A stretch of DNA of 64,000 nucleotides. Source: Butyrivibrio sp. YAB3001. Lineage in GTDB: Bacteria; Bacillota; Clostridia; Lachnospirales; Lachnospiraceae. The translations under genes were made by a program, and so were the position numbers. Below, one piece after another: positions 44,904 to 54,721 of the stretch (position 1 is the stretch's first letter; each line of letters opens with the position of its first letter). The stretch is from contig NZ_FOKR01000002.1 in the NCBI RefSeq assembly GCF_900112195.1, positions 368,833 through 432,832 of the forward strand. The letters run 5' to 3'. The notes under the pieces are model-generated. The model worked only from the letters and a program-made list of their open reading frames with translations, did not search any database and was not told the origin of the DNA.

Positions 44904-45770
44904 TTAAATATTTTGTTGTTTATTACACACCTTTCCGATATGCAAAATGATTCCCTCTGGCACAAAAAGATTTCCATGACCTACCCCAAGGTCAATATCT
45001 TTTTTATTTATGCCATGAAAATCAGAACCTCCACTAATTACAAGATTATATTTTGCTGCAAGTTCCTTCATTTGGCGTTCTTCATAGGCTTCGTAAGTTG
45101 TATAGATTGCTTCCAACCCTTTTAGGCCTGCATCTACAAGGCGCTTTACAAGTGCATCAAGCTTTGCATCACTCATATGATAGAGAACAGGGTGAGCTAA
45201 GATTGGCACACCGCCATTTTCAATAATGGCTTCAATAGCCTGCTCAGGAGAAATATTCTCTCTTGGCACATAATATGGGCAGTTATCACCTATATATCTG
45301 TCAAAAACTTCCTGTCTGCTGTTAACATAGCCCTTTTCAAGCATTAATTTAGCGTAATGCGCTCTTGTTATTACAGTATTTGGAAAGGCCTCTGTAAGCT
45401 CCTCATAAGAAATTGGAAGATTAGCTTCCTCTGTAAGCTTTTTGCACATCTTCCTGTTTCTTTCAACTCTGGAATTCATGAAATCATTTAGTCTTCCAAG
45501 AAACTTTTCATCCTTATAGTTAATGTACAATCCAACGATATGAACATCTTTACCCTCATTAACAGTAGAAAATTCAATTCCGGGAATAAATTCCATATCA
45601 GGATAGTTTTCTTTAACATAGTTTTCCGCCTCTTCATCGCCCTTTACCGTGTCATGGTCGGTAAGCGCTATTGCAGCTAGATTCTTTTCATGTGCATAGT
45701 CCATAAGCTCTTTTACGGAAAAAGAACCATCAGAACATGTTGAATGTGTATGCAGATCTATTTGTCTCAT
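44904..45770 (-). CDS. PHP domain metal-dependent phosphoesterase (RNase AM / TrpH-like)
   Basis: A 288-aa hydrolase, start ATG 45770 with GGAG six bases upstream; a longer in-frame start lacks a site and precedes the family N-terminus. Metal ligands are in IDLHTHSTCSDGS (H-x-H), ALTDHDTV, FIPGIEFS and DVHIVGLY. Later ligands are PILAHP and SGGSDFHG, with the C-terminal GVGHGN. This is the RNase AM / 3',5'-nucleoside bisphosphate phosphatase branch of PHP. It probably removes 3'-phosphates or trims RNA 5' ends. The next gene upstream is a HAD phosphatase (97 bp away). Confidence 0.93.
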   Translation of the reverse strand: MRQIDLHTHSTCSDGSFSVKELMDYAHEKNLAAIALTDHDTVKGDEEAENYVKENYPDMEFIPGIEFSTVNEGKDVHIVGLYINYKDEKFLGRLNDFMNSRVERNRKMCKKLTEEANLPISYEELTEAFPNTVITRAHYAKLMLEKGYVNSRQEVFDRYIGDNCPYYVPRENISPEQAIEAIIENGGVPILAHPVLYHMSDAKLDALVKRLVDAGLKGLEAIYTTYEAYEERQMKELAAKYNLVISGGSDFHGINKKDIDLGVGHGNLFVPEGIILHIGKVCNKQQNI

Positions 45771-45867
45771 ATAAGCTCCAATCCAAATTTCTTTTTTATA
45801 TGATCTCACAGATTGTGGAAACGCATTGCACTGAACAATCCGTAAAATCACTTTACATCATCTTTAT

Positions 45868-46677
45868 TTACATCGCCCCGAGAATAAACTCGGCCAGCCC
45901 ATCATTATTATTATCCAGTTTTGTTATCACATCTGCGCTTTTTTTAACCAGATCGGTTGCATTTATCATGGCTATACCGCAGCCTGCTGCCTCTATCATT
46001 GAGATATCATTCTGTTCATCTCCGGCTGCATAGGTATCTTTTACATCAATCCCAAGATAATCGGCAAGTCTTTGTACCACGCTGCCCTTGCCCGCTTCCG
46101 ATGGAAAGATTTCCATATAGTAGGGATTAGAATAAAGAAGCGTCAGCTTATCCCCTACCATTTCCTGAAGCGCCATTCTAAAGCGCTCCTGCTTTTCATG
46201 GTCGTGAAGTTCGATTGAGATCATCTTTGAAGGCGGATTTACTAATTCCTTCATGACATCATCTGTAACTATCAAAGGCGTCTTTATCACCCTCCTGTAA
46301 TAATCCATGCACTCTCCGTTGTGTCTTGAAACTATATGCGTCTCATTATAGGTATGGCAGTGAACACCATAATTATCAGCAAGATCAAGAATCTTCGGAA
46401 CAAGTTCAAGGGGAACTCCTGTCTTGTAAACATAACGTTTTTCGTCAACACTGTAAATTTCAGTTCCATTTGAACCACCAATAAAGCTTCCCTTAAAATC
46501 AAGTCCAAGACCATTATAAACAGACATTGCACTGTCTATGGCTCTTCCTGTGTTTATACAGAAATGATTCCCGACATCCGTAAACTTTTTAAGAGCCTCC
46601 ATCGTCTTATCAGTAATCTTCTTCTCCTTATCAAGAAGTGTTCCATCCAGATCAAAAAAGAATATCTTTTTTCCCAA
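45868..46677 (-). CDS. Cof-type HAD-IIB family hydrolase
   Basis: A 269-aa phosphatase. The start is TTG 46677 because AGAGGA lies six to seven bases upstream and the family N-terminus GKKIFFFDLDGTLLDKEKK begins there; the longer upstream frame has no site. The nucleophile is in FFFDLDGTLL and motif IV is AAGDEQNDISMIEAAG. A cap domain of the IIB (Cof) type lies in the middle. Such enzymes dephosphorylate sugar phosphates or nucleotides; the substrate is not assignable. It follows the SGNH remnant. Confidence 0.92.
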   Translation of the reverse strand: MGKKIFFFDLDGTLLDKEKKITDKTMEALKKFTDVGNHFCINTGRAIDSAMSVYNGLGLDFKGSFIGGSNGTEIYSVDEKRYVYKTGVPLELVPKILDLADNYGVHCHTYNETHIVSRHNGECMDYYRRVIKTPLIVTDDVMKELVNPPSKMISIELHDHEKQERFRMALQEMVGDKLTLLYSNPYYMEIFPSEAGKGSVVQRLADYLGIDVKDTYAAGDEQNDISMIEAAGCGIAMINATDLVKKSADVITKLDNNNDGLAEFILGAM

Positions 46678-46727
46678 ATTTTTCCTCTTTCTACAACTTG
46701 CAAAATGCATGTAAAAACACATATGCA

Positions 46728-47651
46728 TCATTCAAGTTCTTTTCTTAATACAGCGACAACTTCATTTATATTAGCACTATTTACCTTCATTCCAAAAGAG
46801 ATTTCTTCGCTGACACTTTCAGCATTTTTTATCGCTTCATTTCTTATTTCTTCATCAGCAAAAAGAACTTTCTCCATCTCAAGGCCTACATAGGGCTTAA
46901 AATGTGATGAATCAAAATAATACTTTGCTCTTGTAGTGTACTCATTTAAACCGGAAAACAGATAAAATTCCGTATATTCAGATACATCAGTCAGAAAATC
47001 AAGGTAGCCGTTTTCAACCCCTTCCCTATAGGTTGATTCCAGTATTGGAGTAGTGATCACTACAAGTTTTATATTATTCTCTTCACAGAGCTTTACCAGT
47101 TCCTCCATTGCAGACACTGCATGGCTTTCCTCCGAATATGGAAGGGATCTTTCTGAATCATACATTTCAGTGTCATCACCAATTGTAAGGTCTGTATTTT
47201 TTATATCCACTCCATAGTCATAAAACAGTTCTTTTAAAGCTTTATCTTTTAGGCCAAGATCATTTTTTATTATATCAGGAAGAAGCTTATACACAGGTTT
47301 TAGCTTAATATACGAATAAAAGAATTTTAATGGCGATCTCTGATAAGTCTGGTAGGTTGAGTATATAGGATTATCAAGACTGTCTGTAGCATTTTTCCAC
47401 ATAGATATCTCGTCGATCATAATGATCAGCTCATCTATCTTTACTCCCTCTTCCACAAAGGTTTTTATGGTATTATAATTTTCTTCCGGCGCTCCCATGG
47501 CATATGTCATATTGTACCAATTAAGCTTTGTTCCATCTTCCGTCACTTTAGGAAGTCCCTCCAAAGGAAGATTTGCCATCCTTGAAGAGCCAAACAAAAA
47601 TGCATTGAACTTTTCTTTGTGTTCCAGAATATACTTAGTTTTAATAAACAA
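46728..47651 (-). pseudogene. N-terminally truncated SGNH/DltD-like acyl-transfer partner
   Basis: A 307-aa open frame. SGNH partners of MBOAT acyltransferases normally start with a TM anchor of about 50 residues. Here the N-terminal TM is missing and the frame opens (TTG at 47651) straight into FIKTKYILEHKEKFNAFLFG, then SSR, the strand carrying the catalytic Ser. The C-terminal Asp/His motif is YYFDSSHFKPYVG, so the catalytic core is present. The opening codons overlap the last codons of the truncated MBOAT frame by 11 bases in a different frame, as expected if one internal deletion joined the two genes. It may still be translated but without export anchor. Confidence 0.7.
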
Positions 47652-48516
47652 AATCCCTCAGCCAACTACTAAGCGATATATGCCATCTTCCCCAAAACTC
47701 AGAAACTGATCTTGATAAATAGGGATGATCAAAATTCTTACCCAGGTCAAAGCCAAACGTCTTTGCGCAGCCTGTAACAATATCGGAATACCCCGAAAAA
47801 TCAAGGTATAGCTGAAATGAATAAAGAATAACACTAAGAAGCACAGCAAGGGCATAAGCCTGTGCATAATCATTTCTTACACTCTGAATATAGACAGCAA
47901 GATTATCAGCCAGTACCAGCTTTTTGAAATAACCAAAAGCAAGAAGCTTTAGCCCGTCTGCTGAACTGTCATAATCAAATACTCTTCTTTTTCTTATCTG
48001 AGGAAGCAGTTTTTCTGCCCTCTGAATCGGTCCGCTTGAGACACATGGGAAAAAGCAAGCAAACAACATGACACTCAGAATACTCTTTTCAGCATCAATC
48101 CTATTTGCATATACGCCATAAGTATAGGTAACAATCTGAAGCGAGAAAAAAGAAAGACCAAGCACAGAAACAGGTCCGTTCTTGCCGGCAATATTAAGAT
48201 AAAGGCCTATAATCCTATATAAGCATATTGGGAGAATTTCTATAAATATAAACAAAAATGTAAATAATTTTCTAAACTTAGTGGATACCCTGCTTAAGAC
48301 AATACCGGATATATATGCGACTGCTCCAAATAATAGCAGGACTATTAAGAACCTTACTCCGGAATAAGCATAAAAAGCCATGCTGGAAATCAGTAAAAGA
48401 ATATTTGAAAGTTTATAAGCTAAATGCTCATTTTTTCTAAAGATATGAATAACCGCATAATAGGAAAAGTATACAAGCAGAAAAAAAACTAAAAACAGTT
48501 TGGTATAAACAGGCAT
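47641..48516 (-). pseudogene. C-terminally truncated MBOAT O-acyltransferase
   Basis: A 291-aa open frame, start ATG 48516 with AAGGAG eight bases upstream. Several hydrophobic segments fill the N-terminal half, then the MBOAT blocks AEKLLPQIRKRR, FGYFKKLVLADNLAVYI, LDFSGYSDIVTGCAKTFG and SVSEFWGRWHISLSSWLRDF. Intact enzymes continue from there (-VYIPLGGNR) for about 180 residues including the catalytic His; this frame stops at DFVY. The truncation and the adjacent headless SGNH gene suggest a single deletion fused the pair and inactivated both. The dlt-like or exopolysaccharide acylation function would be lost. Confidence 0.8.
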
Positions 48517-48596
48517 CTTCAATGCTCCTTAAAGCTTTTTTCATACTTTTCCATTATACATTATTTTTATTCAATAGGAGTTTTATATTTCAACTG

Positions 48597-48648
48597 AAAA
48601 AAAGCTTTCACCTGTTCTCAAATCAAGAACCAGATGAAAGCTCTTTTT
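48597..48648 (-). terminator. intrinsic terminator after the acidic small protein gene
   Basis: On the minus strand AGCTTTCATCTG and CAGGTGAAAGCT (one mismatch) with a TTTTTTT tail. Confidence 0.85.
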
Positions 48649-48658
48649 ATCACGTAAA

Positions 48659-48910
48659 TTATCCCTCAACTATAAGGTAACGACCGTCGCCAATATCAAA
48701 TACTTCGTCAGCATCAAGGACATTTCCTTCCACATCGATGCCTTCTTCCTCAAAGTATTCCTCTACCTCTTCAACGCCATCAACAACCACTGCCATGCAG
48801 TCTTCAAGGAATGCTTCCGCTTCTTCCTCATTCTCAGCTACATCCTCAGGAAATAGCTGCCCCTGATTTTCCAAAAAACATCTGAGAACAGCCTCGTCGA
48901 ACTCGTGCAT
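48659..48910 (-). CDS. small acidic protein of unknown function next to maf
   Basis: An 83-aa, strongly acidic product (many Glu; DGVEEVEEYFEEEGIDVEG in the middle). I start it at ATG 48910 because GGAGG is five bases upstream; a longer frame begins with TTG and lacks a site. No signal peptide, TM or recognisable domain. It follows maf by 13 bases in the same direction and is closed by a terminator, so it is the last gene of that small operon. Not recognised; the sharp ribosome site and codon pattern support it as real. Confidence 0.75.
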   Translation of the reverse strand: MHEFDEAVLRCFLENQGQLFPEDVAENEEEAEAFLEDCMAVVVDGVEEVEEYFEEEGIDVEGNVLDADEVFDIGDGRYLIVEG

Positions 48911-48923
48911 AAAAACCTCCAAA

Positions 48924-49511
48924 TCACAACAAATTATGAATTTTCATTTCCTTATAGAGTCTGGCTATAGGAAGCCCAACCACGTTGTAATAATCGCCTC
49001 TGATGCCCTTTATAAAGATAGCAAAAAGTCCCTGCACTCCATAACCGCCAGCCTTGTCATCCGGCTCTCCTGTAGCAACATAGCTTTCTATCTCTTCATC
49101 TGACATCTTCTCAACGTCAACAAGAGTCTCTTCACTGAATGTAAAGCTCTGCTCTTTACCATCTTCCCCGGTGTAATACACTGTAACGCCTGTATATACG
49201 GCATGCGTATCACCTGAAAGATTCTTAATCATATCTACTGCGTCCTGCCTGTCCTTAGGCTTTCCAAGTACCCTACGATTATATGATACAACGGTGTCTG
49301 CACCGATTACAACCAGTCTATCTGTATCATTCGTAAAAATTTTGTGAAAAATCTCGGAAGCTTTTTGAAAAGAAAGCTCTTCTACCAGCTTATCCGGCTC
49401 AATGCAATCAGAATTTTCTTCTCCCTGCGCCGGTATTACTTCATATTCAGGAATCACTTTCTGAAGAAGCTCCTTACGTCTTGGCGATCCTGAAGCTAAA
49501 ACATATCTCAT
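48924..49511 (-). CDS. maf: Maf family nucleotide pyrophosphatase
   Basis: A 195-aa NTP pyrophosphatase of the Maf family, which hydrolyses dTTP/UTP or modified nucleotides and is linked to septum control. Signatures are LASGSPRRKELL (N-terminus), VIGADTVVSYNRRVLGKP and KAGGYGVQGLFAIFIKGIRGDYYNVVG at the C-terminal catalytic side. Full length for the family. The ribosome site is AAGGAAGG. Preceded by ppk (114 bp gap with no clear elements) and followed by the acidic protein. Confidence 0.95.
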   Translation of the reverse strand: MRYVLASGSPRRKELLQKVIPEYEVIPAQGEENSDCIEPDKLVEELSFQKASEIFHKIFTNDTDRLVVIGADTVVSYNRRVLGKPKDRQDAVDMIKNLSGDTHAVYTGVTVYYTGEDGKEQSFTFSEETLVDVEKMSDEEIESYVATGEPDDKAGGYGVQGLFAIFIKGIRGDYYNVVGLPIARLYKEMKIHNLL

Positions 49512-49625
49512 TAAATACTTACCTTCCTTACATTACTGCGAAAGCCTGCACTTTAGTCACGGTTCACTAGCATGAAACTCACTCCTGTAACTAATTTGCG
49601 CTTTCTTTAAAATCCGTGGAACATT

Positions 49626-51779
49626 TTACACCTTCATCTCAGGAATGAAAACCCTTGTATTTTGAGAACTCATGACTTTAGCATTTCTTTCAGCTTCTTC
49701 TCCGAATATCATCTGGGAATTAACTCTGTCTGCGATTTCAACTGACTTTAGATCAGGTTTAACATATATTCCCTGGTCATTCATCACATGGGCCTTATCG
49801 GTATCCCTAAGCTCTGTATCAAGGATATGCCACAATTTCTGCCTGAGCTTTTCATTTTCAACCGGGAAAAGAATCTCTACTCGCCTCTCAAGATTTCGAG
49901 GCATCCAGTCAGCGCTGCTACAGTAAAACTCAGGACTTCCACCGTTCTCAAAATAGAAGATACGGCTATGCTCAAGGAAATTACCAACGATAGACCTTAC
50001 AGTAATATTGTCACTGACCCCGGGTATTCCTGTCCTTAGACAGCATATTCCCCTAACAATCAGGTCTATCTTAACTCCCATACTGCTTGCTCTATATAAT
50101 TCAGCGATTACTTCCTTGTGGCAGATTGAATTCATCTTAGCCACAATCCTTGCCGGCTCTCCCGCCAGTGCATGGCTTTCCTCTCTTTTAATAAGGTCAA
50201 GTATCCTGTCCTTTAACCACAATGGAGCAAGGGAGAGCTTATTCCACCCAAGCGGTTCAGAGTAACCTGACAGCATATTGAATACAGCTGTTGCATCCTC
50301 ACCAAATGCAGGTGCGCAGGTGAAAAGACCTACATCAGTATATTGCTTGGCTGTTGAATCATTATAGTTACCTGTAGCAAGGTGGACATATCTTTTTATT
50401 CCATCCTCTTCGCGTCTTACAACAAGTGTGATCTTGCAGTGAGTCTTAAGTCCCACAAGACCATATATAACATGGCAGCCTGCTTTTTCAAGCATCTTAG
50501 CCCATACAATGTTGTTCTCCTCATCAAATCTTGCCTTGAGCTCAACAAGAACAGTTACCTGTTTACCGTTATCTGCTGCCTTGGCAAGCGCAGCAATGAT
50601 AGGTGAATTTCCACTTACCCTGTACAGAGTCTGCTTGATGGCAAGAACGCTCGGATCAACAGCTGCCTTCTCTACAAACTTAACAACATTTTCAAACGTC
50701 TCATAGGGGTGATGCATAAGAATATCACCGCGGCTTATGACATCAAATACATTGTCATCGTCCATAAATTCAGGTACCATCTGCGGTGATTTATATCTGT
50801 GCTCCTTGCAGTCGTCAAATCCTTCAAGCTTATACATCTTCATCAGAAACGTAAGATCAAGAGGTCCGTCTATACTATAGATCTCGTTATCCTCAACAGC
50901 CAGTTCTTTTGCAATAAAACGAAGAAGCCTGGAATTAGTGCCTTTTTCGACTTCAAGCCTTATTGCCTGTCCCCACTGTCTTCTCTTTATCTGTTTCTCG
51001 ATTTCTTTAAGAAGATCCTCAGCTTCATCTTCATCAATTGAAAGGTCTGCATTTCTTCCAACTCTGTAAGGTGAGCAGGTAAGCACATCATAATTAAGGA
51101 ACAGCTTTGAAACATTTTTCTGAATGATTTCTTCAAGGAAGATGATCTTTTTAGGCTGATTTTCTTTATTGTTTCCCGGAATCTCTATAATTCTCGGAAG
51201 CACGTTTGGAACCTGCACAGTTGCAAATTCAACGTCATCCTTACCCTCTTTTTTCTTTAACAGCGCACCTATATTAAGTGTCTTATTTCTTATAAGTGGA
51301 AACGGCCTTGAGGAATCAACTGCCATTGGCGTCAATACAGGATATACGAACTCATCAAAATAGCTGTCAACAAAATCAGAATCTTTTCCCGAAAGATCTT
51401 CCTTTTTACATATGATAAGTCCCTGTTTAAAAAGAGCAGGAACAAGCTGATTGTTATAAATCTCATACTGATTGGTCACAAATTCATGCACTGCTAAGAG
51501 AACTTCACTAAGCTGCTGCTTTGCAGTCATTCCGGCGATATCAAGCTTCTTATAATCAGCATTTATCATATCTTCCAAAGACGCAACCCTGACCATAAAA
51601 AATTCATCCAGATTGCTGGCAGAAATACTTAAGAATTTAAGCCTTTCAAAAAGCGGATTGCTTAAATCCTCAGCTTCAGAAAGAACTCTCTCGTTAAACT
51701 GAAGCCAGCTGAGCTCTCTGTTGATATAAAACTTTGGATCTTCAAAATCAACCTTTTTGTTATCTTTTGTCTTTGTCAT
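49626..51779 (-). CDS. ppk: polyphosphate kinase 1
   Basis: Makes polyphosphate from ATP and runs the reverse reaction. The 717-aa product has all four PPK1 parts: N-terminal FYINRELSWLQFN, head domain, then the phospholipase-D-like C domains. The autophosphorylated His lies in VGLKTHCKITLVVRR, and LATGNYNDSTAKQYTD and FENGGSPEFYCSSADWMPRN complete the active site. I use ATG 51779 (GAGGG upstream); a TTG nine codons earlier lacks a site. Followed upstream by ppx (18 bp to the longer frame's start), a common operon pairing synthesis with breakdown. Confidence 0.97.
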   Translation of the reverse strand: MTKTKDNKKVDFEDPKFYINRELSWLQFNERVLSEAEDLSNPLFERLKFLSISASNLDEFFMVRVASLEDMINADYKKLDIAGMTAKQQLSEVLLAVHEFVTNQYEIYNNQLVPALFKQGLIICKKEDLSGKDSDFVDSYFDEFVYPVLTPMAVDSSRPFPLIRNKTLNIGALLKKKEGKDDVEFATVQVPNVLPRIIEIPGNNKENQPKKIIFLEEIIQKNVSKLFLNYDVLTCSPYRVGRNADLSIDEDEAEDLLKEIEKQIKRRQWGQAIRLEVEKGTNSRLLRFIAKELAVEDNEIYSIDGPLDLTFLMKMYKLEGFDDCKEHRYKSPQMVPEFMDDDNVFDVISRGDILMHHPYETFENVVKFVEKAAVDPSVLAIKQTLYRVSGNSPIIAALAKAADNGKQVTVLVELKARFDEENNIVWAKMLEKAGCHVIYGLVGLKTHCKITLVVRREEDGIKRYVHLATGNYNDSTAKQYTDVGLFTCAPAFGEDATAVFNMLSGYSEPLGWNKLSLAPLWLKDRILDLIKREESHALAGEPARIVAKMNSICHKEVIAELYRASSMGVKIDLIVRGICCLRTGIPGVSDNITVRSIVGNFLEHSRIFYFENGGSPEFYCSSADWMPRNLERRVEILFPVENEKLRQKLWHILDTELRDTDKAHVMNDQGIYVKPDLKSVEIADRVNSQMIFGEEAERNAKVMSSQNTRVFIPEMKV

Positions 51780-51824
51780 AATACCCTCACAAAAATGCTT
51801 ACCCAATCCTATATTTGTTGTTAA

Positions 51825-53372
51825 CTAAATCTGTTTCTTTTGCCTTATCACAGGTCTGATACCAAATACCTCTTCAAAGAACCCTGCCCTGTTGCTAAAC
51901 AGCCCCTTTTCCAAAGTAATATCCGCTCTGGTATCAACATTTATTATCATCTCGCCATCTTTTATCGCCACTTTGACATCCTTAAATTTCTGCTTATGAG
52001 TTCTGTCAAGTCCGTTAGCCACACGAAGTATTGCTGTAAGCTTGGTCACCCTCAGGTAATCTTCTTTTGATAATCCTTCGATAAACCTGCTCTTGCTGCC
52101 ATAATACTCAAACTCTTCATGATTGTACCTGACAATATTTGCAACCATAAGTCTCTCTATATGTGAAAGACCAATTATCTCTGTAGACATTATGATATTG
52201 TATGAACAGTCCCCAAGATAAACCACACTTATATACTTACCACAGTCATGAAGTATGGTCGCAATCTGCAAGAGCAGCCTGTCTCTGCTCGATAGTCCAT
52301 GAAGCTCACTTGTGGAGTCAAATATAGTAAGCGCAATCTTCTGAAGTGTTTCTCTTCGCGATTTACTGCCCATAAATCTCTTGGAGATATTCTGTGCGCA
52401 TGCAACGATATCCTGTTCAAAATCATGTTGGGATCTTATAAATTTCTTTTTATCCGCATACTCGTAAGCTATACCGTCACAAAGTGTCATTCCGGGAGCC
52501 CATATATCAGAGGCCTTTGTAGCCTCAAGCACGCACTTTATAATAACTCCGGAAACATACAGTAAAGGCACATTGTCCTCTGGAATATTCAGTTTTTTAG
52601 ACACGACAATATCGCTTACGGAATTTGCCTGCTTAAGAAATCTATGGTATTCCTGACTTGTAACATGGCCTTCTGTCTCAGTGCCCACACCCATCCTCTG
52701 TATGAGAGGTGATACATAGTCATCTATTACGATAATATTGTCGATTATCCTGTCCTTTAAATACAATTTGGAAAAAACAGATAGCTGTGAATTTACAAGT
52801 TCGGAAACCAGTTCCATATACTTAAGTCTCGTGGCATGAACCTCTTCCATTGTTGTATGGATTCTAAGAACACCTGTCTTTAAGTTCTGCGTAGCCACCA
52901 GTTTGTCTTTTTCAAATAATGAAATCTGTATGCTTCCCCCACCTATATCCACGATGGCAGTTGGCTTTTCAATAATTTCCTTGAACCTGTTATGCTTCAA
53001 AGCTATGGATTTATAATCAAGAAATCTCTGTTCGGAATTACTAAGAACATCAATATGGATGCCCGTCCTTTGTTCGATAAGGTCCTGAACAACAACGATA
53101 TCTCTGGTCTCCCTGACAGCGCTTGTACCATAAGCCTGATAATGCGTCACCCCATAACTTTTCATTATCTGCTTAAAATCAAGAAGTATCCTTATAAGCT
53201 CTTCAACGTGCCTGTGGGAGATACTGCCGGTTGCATAGGTTTCACTCCCTATATCCATGCGATGCCTTACGTGGTCAAGTTCCTTGACTCCCGACTTGGA
53301 AGACAGTTCAAAGACCTTTAATGCCATTTCATAAGAACCTACATCTATAGCAGCAAATACTTCTCCTAACAT
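51825..53372 (-). CDS. ppx: Ppx/GppA family exopolyphosphatase
   Basis: Hydrolyses polyphosphate from its ends, or pppGpp. The 515-aa product has the actin-like ATPase fold: phosphate 1 loop FAAIDVGSYEMALKVFEL, phosphate 2 AIVDIGGGSIQISLF, and YGTSAVRETRD. An HD-type C-terminal domain (about 320-480) includes LLQIATILHDCGKYI. The GSYE in the first loop differs from the G-S-N of most members, so activity is likely but not certain. Immediately upstream of ppk in the same direction. Confidence 0.93.
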   Translation of the reverse strand: MLGEVFAAIDVGSYEMALKVFELSSKSGVKELDHVRHRMDIGSETYATGSISHRHVEELIRILLDFKQIMKSYGVTHYQAYGTSAVRETRDIVVVQDLIEQRTGIHIDVLSNSEQRFLDYKSIALKHNRFKEIIEKPTAIVDIGGGSIQISLFEKDKLVATQNLKTGVLRIHTTMEEVHATRLKYMELVSELVNSQLSVFSKLYLKDRIIDNIIVIDDYVSPLIQRMGVGTETEGHVTSQEYHRFLKQANSVSDIVVSKKLNIPEDNVPLLYVSGVIIKCVLEATKASDIWAPGMTLCDGIAYEYADKKKFIRSQHDFEQDIVACAQNISKRFMGSKSRRETLQKIALTIFDSTSELHGLSSRDRLLLQIATILHDCGKYISVVYLGDCSYNIIMSTEIIGLSHIERLMVANIVRYNHEEFEYYGSKSRFIEGLSKEDYLRVTKLTAILRVANGLDRTHKQKFKDVKVAIKDGEMIINVDTRADITLEKGLFSNRAGFFEEVFGIRPVIRQKKQI

Positions 53373-53402
53373 ACAATAACCCTCTCATCTTTGCTATATA
53401 TT

Positions 53403-54530
53403 TCAGTAATTTCCCAATACCTTCAGCATCTTCGCTTCTTCACGAAGACCTCTTAATGCATTCTTAACCGCGCTATCCTCAAGATTGCCTTCAAAATCAA
53501 TAAAAAATCTGTACTCAAAATTTCTATCTTCTATAGGTCTTGATTCTATCTTGGTCATATTAAGATTATTATAAATAAAATGTGACATCATGTGGTACAG
53601 GCTTCCTGCCTCATGAGGTATTTCCATGCAGATGCTTATTTTCCCTGCACCCTTTAAAAAGACCTTCTGATTAGTCACAATAATAAATCTTGTAGAATTG
53701 GATTCTGCCTGATTTATTCCCTCTTCTATTATCTCAAGTCCATAAATCTTAGCCGCCAGAGAGCTTGCAATGGCAGCCTGAGAAATATCTTTATCTTCTG
53801 ACACCTTTTTCGCAGCAAAGGCATTATTCTTCATACTGATCTGTCTGATATCACTATGTTCAGCCAAGAACCTTGCACTCTGCATAAGTGACTGGGGATG
53901 TGAAAAAACAGTCTTTATATCAGAAAGCTTTGCTCCCTGAATTCCCATTAGACAATGGCGTATCGGTATTATCTCTTCGCCAATGATATATGATTCATAA
54001 TCTGTTAAAAGATCGTAAGTTTCTCCGATTATTCCAGCTGTGGAATTTTCAATCGGAAGGACAGCATAATCTGCGCTTCCCTCTTCAAGAACCATCATCG
54101 CATCACGGAAGGTATCAACATGAAATGCCTTAACATCTTCTCCAAAATATTTCTTTGTAGCTGCTTCAGAATAAGAACCTTCCGCTCCCTGGTAACATAC
54201 ACGTGAGTTTTCTTTATCTATACTGTCGATTGGGATAAAAGGAAGCTTTCCCGATGCACCTGCCTGAGTAAGTTTCTGATACTGAAGCTTTCTGCTTACA
54301 GACATAAGCTGAGAAAACAGTTCCTCAACTCCGACTTTATTAAAATCAGAATGTGCCAGCTCTTTTACTGACTTAATCTTTTGTATCTCTCTTTCTCTGT
54401 CAAAAACTTTTTTGCCGTTCGCGATCTTAAAATCCGCTATCTGCGCGGCTATATCCATTCTTTTTTCAAACAGATCCACAATCTGCCTGTCAACACTGTC
54501 TATCTCTTCTCTTAAGTTATTCAAATCCAT
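53403..54530 (-). CDS. pheA: bifunctional chorismate mutase / prephenate dehydratase (P-protein)
   Basis: Makes phenylpyruvate from chorismate via prephenate. The 375-aa product has an N-terminal AroQ chorismate mutase domain (about 1-90, LREEIDSVDRQIVDLFEKRM). The prephenate dehydratase follows (about 105-285) with YQGAEGSYSEAA and IENSTAGIIGETYDLL. The C-terminal ACT domain (about 295-370) has the Phe-binding ESRPIEDRNFEYRFFIDFEG. Feedback inhibition by phenylalanine is therefore expected. No T-box or leader peptide was found in the 191-bp upstream gap. It is 30 bp from ppx. Confidence 0.97.
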   Translation of the reverse strand: MDLNNLREEIDSVDRQIVDLFEKRMDIAAQIADFKIANGKKVFDREREIQKIKSVKELAHSDFNKVGVEELFSQLMSVSRKLQYQKLTQAGASGKLPFIPIDSIDKENSRVCYQGAEGSYSEAATKKYFGEDVKAFHVDTFRDAMMVLEEGSADYAVLPIENSTAGIIGETYDLLTDYESYIIGEEIIPIRHCLMGIQGAKLSDIKTVFSHPQSLMQSARFLAEHSDIRQISMKNNAFAAKKVSEDKDISQAAIASSLAAKIYGLEIIEEGINQAESNSTRFIIVTNQKVFLKGAGKISICMEIPHEAGSLYHMMSHFIYNNLNMTKIESRPIEDRNFEYRFFIDFEGNLEDSAVKNALRGLREEAKMLKVLGNY

Positions 54531-54721
54531 GGGTTTTCTCTCTTTTCATTGTACTGTTGAATATATGATATTATTTTTTAAACTTGATAGCAATAAGACT
54601 AAACCATATAATTAGTATATAGATATTATGTTGTCGTTTTTACATATATCAAATATGTTCAGACGCTTATTTTGTACCTGAAAATTTATTTTTTTCAATG
54701 GCGACAAGAAAGGATTTTTCT

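Noticed and set aside
54531-54721. T-box before pheA
   Set aside because: The region is short and lacks the T-box core and specifier hairpin.
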